Assembly (NCBI GenBank): GCA_963792075.1
Contig: CAWBUW010000011.1
Span: forward strand, 124,001 to 188,000
From: CAWBUW01 sp963792075
Lineage (GTDB): Bacteria; Chloroflexota; Anaerolineae; Anaerolineales; UBA4823
Length of the DNA: 64,000 nt
Direction of reading: 5' to 3'
Part shown: piece by piece, positions 35,655-44,572 of the stretch
Layout of the letters: every line of letters starts with the position of its first letter
How positions within the stretch are numbered: position 1 is the first letter of the stretch
The notes under the pieces: generated by a model
Seen by the model: only the letters and a program-made list of their open reading frames with translations
The model's database searches: none
What the model was told of the DNA's origin: nothing
Program-made: the position numbers and the translations under genes

Positions 35655-36278
35655 ATGGAAAAACTGATAGAATTGATCAAGCTTTTACCTGACCCCAGTG
35701 CAATGCTCTGGGGTGTGCAAGAGAGCCAATGGGGTCTGGGGAGTTACCTGGCGCTGGCAATCCTGGTGGCTATCGAAGGCCCGATTGCAACTTTACTCGG
35801 GGCAGCCGCGGCTTCAACCGGGTTAATGCGTCCTGAGCTCGTATTATTTGCGGCTGCAGCGGGCAATCTCACCGCAGATACGCTATGGTATTCGATGGGG
35901 TACCTGGGAAAGCTGGAATGGGCTTTACGCATTGGCAAACGAGTCGGGATCAGTCAGGATGGGCTTGAACGCATCGAAGCTGCCATGCAAAAGCATGCCG
36001 CGCGGATATTGTTTTTCGCCAAGCTATCGGTCAGTATGGTCATCCCATCTTTGATCGCTGCTGGGTTGGTCAAAATACCCTGGCGAAAGTGGTTCCCGTA
36101 TGTTTTTTGCGCCGAGATGATCTGGACGGGTTCTCTGGTATTTGTTGGCTATCATGCAACCCGGGCGCTGATGCAAGTTGAAAAAGGGATAGAAATTATC
36201 GGGGTTATCGCATCGCTCATTTTCATGGGGGTGATCATTTGGATGGGCCGGCGCCTTTTGAAAGCAGAAGAAGAATAA
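35655..36278 (+). CDS. DedA-family membrane protein
   Basis: 207-residue membrane protein of the DedA/VTT (SNARE-associated) family, whose members act as lipid carriers or scramblases in the cytoplasmic membrane. Family features include AILVAIEGPIATLLGAAAAS (re-entrant region), GNLTADTLWYSMGYLGK and ILFFAKLSVSMVIPSLIAAG LVKIPWRKW. ATG 35655 is preferred over TTG 35649. A TATAAT box at 35598-35603 could be its promoter. It precedes a GT4 glycosyltransferase; a shared role in envelope lipids is inferred. Confidence 0.88.
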   Translation: MEKLIELIKLLPDPSAMLWGVQESQWGLGSYLALAILVAIEGPIATLLGAAAASTGLMRPELVLFAAAAGNLTADTLWYSMGYLGKLEWALRIGKRVGISQDGLERIEAAMQKHAARILFFAKLSVSMVIPSLIAAGLVKIPWRKWFPYVFCAEMIWTGSLVFVGYHATRALMQVEKGIEIIGVIASLIFMGVIIWMGRRLLKAEEE

Positions 36279-36294
36279 TGGTTCATTGGGAGTT

Positions 36295-36373
36295 GCCGTG
36301 GTGGGGCGGTTATGTGGGGGTGTTTTGCGGGCAAAGCCCGCAAAACACCCCCACATAACCGCCCCACCACGGC
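36295..36373. repeat. 38-bp perfect stem hairpin between DedA and GT4 genes
   Basis: The longest perfect inverted repeat here: 38 paired bases beginning GCCGTGGTGGGGCGGTTATG with an AAA loop at 36333-36335. Flanking GGGAGTT/GATTCCC extend it imperfectly. It starts 17 bases after the DedA stop and ends 48 bases before the GT4 start. No T-tract. Confidence 0.93.
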
Positions 36374-36420
36374 GATTCCCAGAGAGCCAAAATAATTTTA
36401 CCGAAAGTTGCCTGACATTT

Positions 36421-37620
36421 GTGAAAATATTAATCTCAGGAACCACCTACGCTCCTGCCTTGAATGGGCAAGCCATATTTACCACCACCCTGGCAGAGAA
36501 CCTGGCACTGCGCGGCCACGAGGTACTGGTCTTTACTCCGATGGCGAATGGGCAGCCATCTAAGATCATGCGTAACCAGGTACAGGTGGTGTCTTTGCCA
36601 TCCATCAGCATGCAGTGGGTGCATAACCAGGCCTATTTTTCAATATTTGTGCAAAGGGCGCTTAAAAAAGTGCTCGGATCGTTCCATCCAGAAATTGTTC
36701 ATATTCAGGATCCCTTCCCACTCAATACAGAGCTGCTTGGCCTGGTCCGGGAGCGCGGCATTGGCCTGGTTGGCACAAACCATTTTATGCCTCAGAACCT
36801 GTCGCCGTACGTACCGGGCGTCTCCCATTTCAGGCCGCTCTTTAACCGGCTTATGTGGCGCTGGGCGATGGGGACCTATAACCGGCTGGATGTGATGACC
36901 GCCCAATCCCTCAGCTCCGTACACCTGTTAAAGGAAAATGGACTGCGTGCGCCGGCATTTCAGGTATCTTGTGGGTTGGATACCGGGCGCTTTCACCCTG
37001 ACCCGTCTTTGGAGCGCGCGGCTTGCCGGAAGAAATACGGCGTGGATACGCAGAAGAAAGTGTTCTTATTTGTGGGACGGGTAGATCGTGAAAAGAGAAT
37101 TGATGTTCTCTTGCGCGCCATGCAGCAAGTCAAACGGGATGATATTCAATTCGTGGTGGCCGGGGATGGAGCGGCAAGCGCTCATTTGAAGGCGTTGGCA
37201 GAGAAGCTCCATTTGGGAGAAAGAGTGCATTTTACCGGGTTTGTGCCGAATGAAGATTTGCCCAACCTTTTAAATCGTGTGGATGTGTTTACGATGCCCA
37301 GTGAGGCGGAATTACTGAGTATCGCCACTCTCGAAGCCATGGCCTGCGCCCGCCCGCTGCTGCTGGCGGATGCCGTCGCGCTTCCGGAACTGGTGGAAGT
37401 AGGGGTGAATGGATATTTATTTAAACCGGGCGATCCGTTGGACGCTGCCCGGTGGATCGAACATCTGGCGGAAATTCCTGAGCGCTGGGCGGAAATGGGG
37501 CGGAAAAGCCGGCAAAAGGCCGAAACCCACAGCCTGGAAAATACGGTCCGGCAATATGAAACGATCTACACCAGGTTATTGACCGGCGCCAGGCCCTTCT
37601 TGGCGGGTGAACCCCAGTAG
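36421..37620 (+). CDS. GT4-family glycosyltransferase (diacylglycerol glucosyltransferase-like)
   Basis: 399-residue GT-B glycosyltransferase. The likely start is GTG 36421 (MKILISGTTYAPALNGQAIF); the upstream open frame is only the hairpin. The N-terminal acceptor domain has GTNHFMPQNLSPYV. The C-terminal nucleotide-sugar domain has FVGRVDREKRIDVLLRAM, HFTGFVPNEDLPNLLNRVDV and the EX7E-type PSEAELLSIATLEAMACARP. The pattern resembles diacylglycerol 3-glucosyltransferases that make membrane glycolipids. The exact acceptor is uncertain. Confidence 0.88.
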   Translation: MKILISGTTYAPALNGQAIFTTTLAENLALRGHEVLVFTPMANGQPSKIMRNQVQVVSLPSISMQWVHNQAYFSIFVQRALKKVLGSFHPEIVHIQDPFPLNTELLGLVRERGIGLVGTNHFMPQNLSPYVPGVSHFRPLFNRLMWRWAMGTYNRLDVMTAQSLSSVHLLKENGLRAPAFQVSCGLDTGRFHPDPSLERAACRKKYGVDTQKKVFLFVGRVDREKRIDVLLRAMQQVKRDDIQFVVAGDGAASAHLKALAEKLHLGERVHFTGFVPNEDLPNLLNRVDVFTMPSEAELLSIATLEAMACARPLLLADAVALPELVEVGVNGYLFKPGDPLDAARWIEHLAEIPERWAEMGRKSRQKAETHSLENTVRQYETIYTRLLTGARPFLAGEPQ

Positions 37621-37639
37621 GTTAATTAGTGGGGTGCGC

Positions 37640-37705
37640 TAAAATGTTGTTGGTGTTGTGTGCGGGCGGCGTACGCCGCCCGCACACAACACCAACAACA
37701 TTTTA
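37640..37705. repeat. 66-bp perfect palindrome upstream of the metal operon
   Basis: Arms of 33 bases (starting TAAAATGTTGTTGGTGTTGT) meet at GTAC with no spacer. It ends 5 bases before the -35 box of the multicopper oxidase promoter and starts 20 bases after the GT4 stop. It could cruciform in supercoiled DNA. Confidence 0.93.
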
Positions 37706-37709
37706 TAGC

Positions 37710-37738
37710 TTGACAATAACTATCCGAATTGGTATAAT
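37710..37738 (+). promoter_or_regulatory. Perfect consensus sigma-70 promoter
   Basis: TTGACA (37710-37715), 17-base spacer, TATAAT (37733-37738). It precedes the multicopper oxidase-ZIP-DtxR operon by about 50 bases. TTTTAG occurs twice in the leader (about 37741 and 37763) and could be part of a DtxR-family operator; that is speculative. Confidence 0.88.
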
Positions 37739-37790
37739 ATTTTTAGGTGATACGAAATTTTATTTTAGTGGTGCCGTGGTGGAGGATTTC

Positions 37791-38816
37791 ATGGATGTTA
37801 AACTATCCAGGCGGAGTTTTCTGAAGATTGGCGCGCTGGCCCTGGCAGGCGTGGGCGGATCGGCGGTCCTGGCGCAGAAAGCCGGTGCCGTCCCTCTTTC
37901 TGGCGAAGACAGGCAAATGGATCATGGCAGCGACGACGCCATGCCGATGATGGTAGGCGAAGTCGATCACGAGCGCAATGGTTTCAACCCCTCGGACACC
38001 CTGACCGATTTCGATTACGGCAAAGTCTCGACCCTGGAAAATGGGCAGACGCTGCGCGAATATGAGATCTTTGTGATCAGTAAGGAAATTGAGATTGCGC
38101 CGGGGATTCTGTTCCCGGCCTGGACATATAACGGGCGCATCCCCGGTCCAACCATCCGCTGCACCGAGGGAGACCGGATCCGCATCACCCTGCACAACGG
38201 TTCTTTGCATCCGCACTCTGTTCACTTTCACGGCGTCCACAGCGCAGAGATGGATGGAGTACCGGGTACTCCTGGAGTCGTCCAATCAGGGGAGAGTTTT
38301 ACATACGAATTTGACGCCGAACCGTTTGGGCTCCATCTGTACCACTGTCACGTTGCCCCGCTGGCCCGCCACATCGCCCGAGGCCTCTACGGTGTGCTCA
38401 TCATCGATCCCCCTGGCGGGCGTCCGCCGGTCGATCAAGAGCTTGTCATGGTGATGAGCGGCTTCGACGTCAATTTCGACGACAAAAACGACTTCTATGC
38501 CGTCAACGCCATTCCCTTCCACTACCAGCTCCATCCGATCCCGATCAAACTGGGCGCCAAGGTGCGGGTTTACCTGGTCAACATCCTGGAATATGACCTG
38601 ATCAACAGCTTCCATTTGCACGCCAATTTCTTCAATTATTTCCCCACCGGGACAAGCCTGACCCCAAGCGAATACACGGACAACATCATGCAAACCCAGG
38701 CCCAGCGCGGCATCCTGGAGTTCTCATACAAATATCCGGGACGGTATATGTTCCACGCCCACAATACTGAGTTCGCCGAATTGGGTTGGACCGGTCATTT
38801 CGAAGTAAGCCCATAA
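37791..38816 (+). CDS. Tat-exported two-domain multicopper oxidase
   Basis: 341-residue exported copper enzyme. ATG 37791 follows GGAGGATTTC; the N-terminus MDVKLSRRSFLKIGALALAG is a Tat signal. Copper-binding histidines are in HPHSVHFHGVHS, LYHCHVAPLARHI, NSFHLHANFF and YMFHAHNTEFAELGWTGHFE. The two-cupredoxin length fits a small laccase-like or nitrite-reductase-like oxidase. A Met/His-rich segment (RQMDHGSDDAMPMMVGEVDH) may bind metal. It is first in an operon with a ZIP transporter and a DtxR regulator, so metal oxidation tied to uptake is inferred. Confidence 0.9.
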   Translation: MDVKLSRRSFLKIGALALAGVGGSAVLAQKAGAVPLSGEDRQMDHGSDDAMPMMVGEVDHERNGFNPSDTLTDFDYGKVSTLENGQTLREYEIFVISKEIEIAPGILFPAWTYNGRIPGPTIRCTEGDRIRITLHNGSLHPHSVHFHGVHSAEMDGVPGTPGVVQSGESFTYEFDAEPFGLHLYHCHVAPLARHIARGLYGVLIIDPPGGRPPVDQELVMVMSGFDVNFDDKNDFYAVNAIPFHYQLHPIPIKLGAKVRVYLVNILEYDLINSFHLHANFFNYFPTGTSLTPSEYTDNIMQTQAQRGILEFSYKYPGRYMFHAHNTEFAELGWTGHFEVSP

Positions 38817-38827
38817 GGAAGCAAACC

Positions 38828-40021
38828 ATGGCCGAGAATACGGCTGCTCCCGTCAAAGAGAAAAGCCCCCGTGCGACCGCAGCCTTGCTGGTTCTACCGC
38901 TGGTTGTATTGGCTTTCGTTATCTTGCTTTTTTTGAGGACCGGCGGCGGCCTGAACCTGACCCCTCCCGCACCGGTGGAAGCGCTCACCGTCGAGCGGAC
39001 CATTTTACGCCCAGGCGAGATCGAGCTGATCGTGCGCAATACCAGCGCGCAGGACCTGACGCTTTCCCAGGTGATTGTCAACAACGCCGTTTGGCCTTAC
39101 ACGACCTCGCATAGCGCGACGATCCCCCGCCTGGGCACGGCCTCGATCTATATCGACTATCCCTGGTCTCACGGTGAAGCCTATGCTGTCCGGCTGTTCA
39201 CCACGAACGCCATCCCCTTCGACGTCGAGATCCCCATCGCTTTCGTGACCCCGGAGCCGGACGGTAAAACATTTCTGAGTTTTACCTTGATCGGCCTGTA
39301 CGTGGGTGTAATCCCGGTTTACCTGGGCCTGTTCTGGTTCCCCGCGCTGCGCCAGTTAGGCCGTCGTTGGATGGCCTTCTTGCTGGCGGTCACGCTGGGC
39401 CTGCTGGTTTTCCTGGGGGTAGATACGCTTGCCGAAGCGTTGGACCAGGCTGCGGCTGTGCCGGGGGCGTTCCAGGGGATTGGCCTGGCCGGCATCGGCG
39501 CCGTGGGGACTTTCTTACTGCTCGACGTGATTGCAAAACGCCAGGCAAGCACCGGGCGCAGTGAAGCCTCTCAACGGCTGTCCCTGGCGTACATGATCGC
39601 CACCGGCATCGGGCTGCACAACCTGGGCGAAGGGTTAGCCATCGGCGCTGCCTTCAACATCGGCGAGATTGCCCTGGGTTCGTTCCTGGTGATCGGGTTT
39701 ATCCTCCAAAACATCACCGAGGGCCTGGGCATCATCGCTCCCGTTTTGCGCGACCGGCCAAGCATCCGCGACCTGGCGATGATGGGCCTGGTCGGCGGCG
39801 GCCCAGCGGTCCTGGGGGCGTGGATCGGCGGCTTCTCGCCTTCTCCTACCCTGGCAGTGCTGTTCCTGGGCATCGGTACCGGAGCGGTGTTCGAAGTGGT
39901 CTACGAGATCACCAAGCTGATCAAGAAAGATAAGTCCCACGAAACGGCGCCGGTTACGGTTTTCTCGGGTGTCCTGGCCGGAATGCTTTTGTTATGGGTG
40001 ACCGGCGTCTTAGTCAAATAA
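38828..40021 (+). CDS. ZIP-family metal transporter with N-terminal extracytoplasmic domain
   Basis: 397-residue membrane protein. A first TM (ALLVLPLVVLAFVILLFL) is followed by about 110 residues of predicted beta-sandwich outside the membrane (VEALTVERTILRPGEIELIV RNTSAQDLTLSQVIV). Eight TM segments with the ZIP metal site follow: MIATGIGLHNLGEGLAIGAAF (HNxxEG in TM4) and FILQNITEGLGI (TM5). Metal import into the cytoplasm is expected. Twelve bases separate it from the oxidase; ATG 38828 has AAGGAAGC upstream. The fused outer domain is not part of standard ZIP proteins. Confidence 0.88.
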   Translation: MAENTAAPVKEKSPRATAALLVLPLVVLAFVILLFLRTGGGLNLTPPAPVEALTVERTILRPGEIELIVRNTSAQDLTLSQVIVNNAVWPYTTSHSATIPRLGTASIYIDYPWSHGEAYAVRLFTTNAIPFDVEIPIAFVTPEPDGKTFLSFTLIGLYVGVIPVYLGLFWFPALRQLGRRWMAFLLAVTLGLLVFLGVDTLAEALDQAAAVPGAFQGIGLAGIGAVGTFLLLDVIAKRQASTGRSEASQRLSLAYMIATGIGLHNLGEGLAIGAAFNIGEIALGSFLVIGFILQNITEGLGIIAPVLRDRPSIRDLAMMGLVGGGPAVLGAWIGGFSPSPTLAVLFLGIGTGAVFEVVYEITKLIKKDKSHETAPVTVFSGVLAGMLLLWVTGVLVK

Positions 40022-40025
40022 TGAT

Positions 40026-40697
40026 ATGCACGCTCATTTGTCTGCGCCTGCTCAAGATTATTTGAAGGCGATCTACCATCTGACGCTCGAGCATGAAAGC
40101 GCGTCAACCAATCAGATCGCCCGGCAGATGGAGGTGGCGCCCGCTTCGGCGACCGGGATGGTCCAAAGACTGGCGGGCGGCCAGCCGCCTCTGGTTATCT
40201 ACAGAAAACACCAGGGAGTAGCGCTGACCTCCGAAGGGAAACGCGCCGCCCTGGAAATCATTCGCCACCATCGCTTGCTGGAGACTTACCTGGTGAATGC
40301 CCTGGGTTACTCCTGGGACAATGTCCACGAAGAGGCTTGCCGGCTCGAGCACGTGATCAGCGAAGAGTTCGAGATGCGCATCGCAGCCGTCATGGACAAC
40401 CCGCAGCGCGACCCACACGGGGAACCCATTCCGAGCGCCGAGCTGGTCATGCCGGCGGACAAGTCCCGCCCGCTTTCAACGCTCAAGCCGCACGAAAAAG
40501 CCAGGATCACCCAGGTACAGGCCGGTGACCCGGCGCTGTTACGCTACCTGGAAAGCCTTGGCATCACTCCCGGCGTCCTGGTGGAAGTGCTGGAATATTC
40601 CCCTTTCGACGAGACTTTAGCGCTCCAGGTCGCCGGACACCCGCCCAAGACATTGGGCCTGGCCATTACCAGCCGGGTATTTGCCGAAATGCGTTGA
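40026..40697 (+). CDS. DtxR/MntR-family metal-dependent regulator
   Basis: 223-residue regulator. The winged HTH occupies residues 8-65 (LKAIYHLTLEHESASTNQIA), the dimerisation and metal-binding helices follow (HHRLLETYLV, EEACRLEHVISEEFEMRI), and the C-terminal SH3/FeoA-like domain ends near GHPPKTLGLAITSRVFAEMR. It starts 4 bases after the ZIP stop, so it is co-transcribed and probably represses the operon when Mn or Fe is sufficient. A long form with the FeoA domain resembles DtxR/IdeR more than MntR. Confidence 0.93.
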   Translation: MHAHLSAPAQDYLKAIYHLTLEHESASTNQIARQMEVAPASATGMVQRLAGGQPPLVIYRKHQGVALTSEGKRAALEIIRHHRLLETYLVNALGYSWDNVHEEACRLEHVISEEFEMRIAAVMDNPQRDPHGEPIPSAELVMPADKSRPLSTLKPHEKARITQVQAGDPALLRYLESLGITPGVLVEVLEYSPFDETLALQVAGHPPKTLGLAITSRVFAEMR

Positions 40698-40716
40698 ATG
40701 GTGTATCCTTAATCCC

Positions 40717-41220
40717 ATGAACCCATACACTTCTATCCTCACGTCCACTCCAGGCCGCTGGCTGCTGCTGGCGGAACACTTACCGGCTGACCTGTTCACC
40801 CGCCGCCCCGCGGAGGGTGAATGGTCTGCTTTCGAGTGCCTGGCCCACGTCATCGACACCGAGCGGCATGTCTTCCCCGTGCGCATACGAGCTTTCCTCG
40901 CCGGGCAGGACTTCCCTGCCTTCAACCCGCCTCCGCAGGGCGCAAAGCCTACGGCCGCAGAAACCGGGCTCGACATGGCCCGCACCTTCGCCGCGCTGCG
41001 CCAGGAAAACCTGGCCCTGGTAGGCAAGCTCACCGAGGCTGACCTGCCCCGCACGGCTCGCCACGCTGAATTGGGCCTGGTGACCCTCGAGCAGCAGCTC
41101 AACGAATTTGCCGCCCACGACCTGGACCACCTGATCCAGGCCGAGCGCGCCGTCATGCAGCCCTTCATCAGCGCCAGCGGCCCGTGGATCAAGTATTTCA
41201 CCACCAACCGCGTCATATAA
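40717..41220 (+). CDS. DinB-like superfamily protein
   Basis: 167-residue four-helix-bundle protein of the DinB/YfiT group. Metal ligands are suggested by HVIDTERHV and FAAHDLDHLIQ. It begins MNPYTSILTSTPGRWLLLAE and includes RRPAEGEWSAFECLAHV, the typical DinB opening. Members are thiol-dependent transferases or stress proteins; no specific role can be assigned. It starts 19 bases after the DtxR gene. Confidence 0.82.
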   Translation: MNPYTSILTSTPGRWLLLAEHLPADLFTRRPAEGEWSAFECLAHVIDTERHVFPVRIRAFLAGQDFPAFNPPPQGAKPTAAETGLDMARTFAALRQENLALVGKLTEADLPRTARHAELGLVTLEQQLNEFAAHDLDHLIQAERAVMQPFISASGPWIKYFTTNRVI

Positions 41221-41236
41221 AAAATCGTGGTGGGGG

Positions 41237-41345
41237 TGTCCAAAAAGACGAAAACAAGGAGAAAATATACGTACCTGTGGGGGTGGTGCTTCGCACCACC
41301 CCCACAGGTACGTATTAATTTTCTTCCTTTGTTTCTTTTTGGACA
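41237..41345. repeat. Palindromic interspersed element, copy C
   Basis: Same arms as copies A and B (tgtccaaaaagacgaaaaca ... ttgtttctttttggaca) with central stem GTACCTGTGGGGGTGGTG/CACCACCCCCACAGGTAC and TTC-type tip. Outer flanks CGTGGTGGGG and CCCCACCACG also pair. It lies between convergent DinB and aapP genes. Confidence 0.9.
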
Positions 41346-41383
41346 GCCCCACCACGCTGTCAGTGACCGCGTTAAAGATTTGG

Positions 41384-42142
41384 TTAGTGGTGCAAAATCT
41401 GGGAGAGGAAGAGCTTGGTGCGGTCTTCCTTGGGGGACTCGAAAATTTCAGCCGGCGTGCCGATCTCTACGATCTGGCCCTGGTCAAAGAAGGCCATGCG
41501 GTTTGCCACGGCGCGCGCAAAACCCATTTCATGCGTCACCACGACCATGGTCATGCCGCTCTTCGCCAGCCCTGCCATCACGTCCAGCACCTCTTTGATC
41601 ATTTCGGGATCCAGCGCCGAGGTAGGCTCGTCAAAAAGCATGATCTTGGGCTGCATCGCCAGGGCGCGGGCAATGGCTACACGCTGCTGCTGCCCGCCGG
41701 AAAGCTGGCCGGGAAATTTATCCGCCTGTTCCGGGATGCCCACCCTTTCCAGCAACTGCCTGGCAGCTTCCTCTGCCTGCGTCTTCGACCAGTGCCGCAC
41801 CCACATCGGCGCCAGCGTGATGTTCTGGGCCACCGTCAGGTGAGGGAACAGGTTGAACTGCTGGAATACCATCCCGGTCTCGGTGCGGATCTTTTCGATA
41901 TTGCGGATATCGTGGGTCAGCTCGACCCCATCCACGATGATCTGCCCGCGCTGGTGCTCTTCCAGGCGGTTGATCGTGCGGATGAAGGTGGATTTCCCGG
42001 AACCGGACGGGCCGAAGATCACCACCACCTCGCCCTTCTTGACCGTCATGCTGATCCCTTTCAGCGCGTGGAAATTACCATACCATTTATGCACTTCATG
42101 CGCCACGATAATATTTTCCGCATTTTCTGATAGAACGGTCAT
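41384..42142 (-). CDS. aapP: Polar amino-acid ABC transporter ATP-binding protein
   Basis: 252-residue ABC ATPase of the GlnQ/AapP type. Walker A is FGPSGSGKSTFIRT, Q-loop VFQQFNLFPHLTV, signature LSGGQQQRVAIARALA, Walker B KIMLFDEPTSALDPEM and H-loop VVVTHEMGFAR. It drives import through the two permeases encoded just upstream, with a 12-base gap after aapM. Last gene of aapJQMP. Confidence 0.95.
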   Translation of the reverse strand: MTVLSENAENIIVAHEVHKWYGNFHALKGISMTVKKGEVVVIFGPSGSGKSTFIRTINRLEEHQRGQIIVDGVELTHDIRNIEKIRTETGMVFQQFNLFPHLTVAQNITLAPMWVRHWSKTQAEEAARQLLERVGIPEQADKFPGQLSGGQQQRVAIARALAMQPKIMLFDEPTSALDPEMIKEVLDVMAGLAKSGMTMVVVTHEMGFARAVANRMAFFDQGQIVEIGTPAEIFESPKEDRTKLFLSQILHH

Positions 42143-42154
42143 AATCGCTCCATG

Positions 42155-43345
42155 CTAACGTTTTCCCAGTCCCTGCGCTTCCTCAATCCGGCGGCTGCCG
42201 TGCGAAAATGCCAGGTTAAATCCCCAATAGACAAAAAAGGCGAACAGAAAAACTTCCCGGTGGGTGCCCAGCCAGTCCGTTTGCGCCAGCACCGAGCGCC
42301 CGATGCGCAGTAAATCGAACAGGCCAATGATCGCCACCAGGGTGGTATCTTTGAACAGGCTGACGAACGAATTGAACAGCGCCGGGATGACCACACGCAG
42401 CGCCTGGGGCAGGATCACCAGCGCGGTCATCAGCGTTGCGCTCAATCCCAATGCCTGCGAGGCTTCATATTGGCCGCGCGGGATCGCCTGCAAGCCGCCG
42501 CGCACATTTTCGGCCTGGTAAGCTGCCTCGAACAGGACCAACCCAATCATCGCCCGCAGCACCCGGTCCGGGCGCACGTCCACAGGCAGGAAAAGTGGCA
42601 GCAGGATATCGGCCATGTACAGGATCGTCACCAGAGGCACCCCGCGGACCAGCTCGATGTACCCCACGCAGAAATAGTGCACGATGGGCAGCTTGCTGCG
42701 CCGGCCTAAGGCCAGCAGGACGCCCAGCGGCAGCGCGCCCAGGTTGCCCACCACCGTCAGGATCAAAGTCAGCAGCAGGCCGCCCCACAGGTTCATCTGC
42801 ACCGGCGGCAGCCCGGGGATCCAACTGCTTCCCGCAATCACGAACAAAATCACGGGGAAATAAGCCAGCCAGCCCAGGCCGGCCACCTTTCCACCTTGCG
42901 GCAGGTACCGCCCCACCAGGTACAATGCTCCAACCAGGCCGCCCGCCAGGAGCCAGCCCGGCCACACGTTCGAGCCGATCCAGAACGCCACCGCGGCAAA
43001 CCCGCCCACCGCCCCCAGGGCAATCAACCCGAAGTCGCGCGCCGCTTTCGGCCACACTCCCCAGGAGAGGCCGGTCATCCCGGCCAGCAGGTAAATGGCA
43101 ATCCACAAGCGCCACAGTTGGTCGCGCGGGTACTGGCCGACCATGAACAGCGTCAGGTTATCGCGGATCACTCCCCAGCGCGCCTCGAACAACATCCAGC
43201 CTAATGCCGGGCGGAGCAGCGCCAGGAGCAGCCAGAACACCACCCCGGTCAGCAGGGCATTGTACCAGGTGCTGAACAGGTTCTTCCTTAGCCAGCCCAG
43301 GGGGCCGGTGCTCAAAGGCGGAGGAGGCAGTTCAATGGCTGTCAT
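42155..43345 (-). CDS. aapM: General L-amino acid ABC permease AapM
   Basis: 396-residue permease with a long N-terminal membrane region before the His/Glu/Gln/Arg/opine permease domain (NLWGGLLLTLILTVVGNLGA). The EAA-like loop is GQYEASQALGLSATLMTALV ILPQALRVVIPA. The extended size and order match AapM/BztC-type subunits. It begins 2 bases after the aapQ stop. The C-terminus ends RIEEAQGLGKR. Confidence 0.92.
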   Translation of the reverse strand: MTAIELPPPPLSTGPLGWLRKNLFSTWYNALLTGVVFWLLLALLRPALGWMLFEARWGVIRDNLTLFMVGQYPRDQLWRLWIAIYLLAGMTGLSWGVWPKAARDFGLIALGAVGGFAAVAFWIGSNVWPGWLLAGGLVGALYLVGRYLPQGGKVAGLGWLAYFPVILFVIAGSSWIPGLPPVQMNLWGGLLLTLILTVVGNLGALPLGVLLALGRRSKLPIVHYFCVGYIELVRGVPLVTILYMADILLPLFLPVDVRPDRVLRAMIGLVLFEAAYQAENVRGGLQAIPRGQYEASQALGLSATLMTALVILPQALRVVIPALFNSFVSLFKDTTLVAIIGLFDLLRIGRSVLAQTDWLGTHREVFLFAFFVYWGFNLAFSHGSRRIEEAQGLGKR

Positions 43346-43347
43346 CG

Positions 43348-44514
43348 CTAACGCTCCACCAGTCGCGTCCGGCTGTTATAGATGTTCATCAAAATTGAAG
43401 TCACCAGGCTCATACACAGGTAGCTGAGCATCATGATCATCACGATTTCCACGGCTGCGCCGGTCTGGTTGAATACCGTTCCGGCGATGCTGAACAGGTC
43501 AGGGTAACCGATGGCGATTGCCAGCGAAGAGTTTTTGGCCAGGTTCAGGTATTGGCTGGTCATGGGCGGGATGATCACCCGCAGCGCCTGGGGGAACACC
43601 ACCAGGCGCAGAGTCTGCCCGCTGGTCAGGCCCAGCGAACGCGACGCCTCCAACTGGCCCTTGGCAACCGCCAGGATGCCCGCCCGCACCACTTCAGCGA
43701 TGAAAGCGCCGGTATAGACCACCAACCCCAACAACAGCGCGGCAAATTCCGGCGTCAGGATCTTCCCACCTTTGAAATTCAACCCCGACAGCACCGGGGT
43801 CTCCACAATGAAGGGGGATTCCGGCTGCACCCGCGCGCCGATCACCAGGATCAGCGCGGGCAGGACCAGGTAAGCCAGGTACCAGTAGAACGGCACGGCG
43901 CGCCCGCTGCGCCGGGCATAAAGATGAAAGAGAACAGCGATCAGAAATATTGAAAGAACGGCAGCCCAAAAATACACCATCCAGTTGCCAAAAGTCGCCG
44001 TGCCGTTGAACCAGGGCAGGTACAGGCCGCGTTTGGTCAGGAAAACCGGGCCGGGCAGGGCAATTGCCTGGCGCACCGCGGGCAGTTGCAGGATCACTCC
44101 GAAATACCAGAACATCAGTTGGATGATCAGCGGCGTATTGCGGATCACCCCCACGTAAGCCGCGGCAATCTGGTTCACCAGCCAGTTCGAGGAAAGGCGG
44201 GCCACCCCGGCAAAAACGCCCAGCAGCGTGGCAAACACGATGCCCAACGCCGAAACCACCAGCGTATTGACAATCCCCACCACAATGGCGCGGCCGTAAG
44301 AATCGGATGCCTGGTAAGCGATAAAAGATTCGCCGATGTCAAAACTGGCCGGGTTGTGCAAAAAGCCATACCCCACCGTCAGCCCCAGGCGGGCCAGGTT
44401 TATACGCACGTTGGCGTACAAAAAACCGGCCGCCGCTGCCAGCGCCAACACAAACAGCACCTGCATCAGCAGTTGCAAGAAGCGAAGATCGCGCCAGAAT
44501 GCCTTCGTAAACAT
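43348..44514 (-). CDS. aapQ: General L-amino acid ABC permease AapQ
   Basis: 388-residue permease with about eight TM segments and a large internal loop, as in AapQ/BztB. It starts MFTKAFWRDLRFLQLLMQVL at ATG 44514; the open frame further upstream is just the hairpin. The permease core begins GIVNTLVVSALGIVFATLLG and the EAA-like loop is GQLEASRSLGLTSGQTLRLV VFPQALRVIIPP. No SD is evident before the start, which lies 14 bases from the end of the hairpin. Confidence 0.92.
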   Translation of the reverse strand: MFTKAFWRDLRFLQLLMQVLFVLALAAAAGFLYANVRINLARLGLTVGYGFLHNPASFDIGESFIAYQASDSYGRAIVVGIVNTLVVSALGIVFATLLGVFAGVARLSSNWLVNQIAAAYVGVIRNTPLIIQLMFWYFGVILQLPAVRQAIALPGPVFLTKRGLYLPWFNGTATFGNWMVYFWAAVLSIFLIAVLFHLYARRSGRAVPFYWYLAYLVLPALILVIGARVQPESPFIVETPVLSGLNFKGGKILTPEFAALLLGLVVYTGAFIAEVVRAGILAVAKGQLEASRSLGLTSGQTLRLVVFPQALRVIIPPMTSQYLNLAKNSSLAIAIGYPDLFSIAGTVFNQTGAAVEIVMIMMLSYLCMSLVTSILMNIYNSRTRLVER

Positions 44515-44527
44515 GCTTTGATTTGTC

Positions 44528-44565
44528 GTGGTGTTCACCCCCCACAAGTGGGGGGTGAACACCAC
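44528..44565. repeat. Perfect hairpin between aapJ and aapQ
   Basis: Eighteen-base stem GTGGTGTTCACCCCCCAC with its complement around AA, beginning 8 bases after the aapJ stop. The 32 central bases equal those of the tctC-tctB hairpin at 1460-1491. Confidence 0.9.
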
Positions 44566-44572
44566 AAAAATA

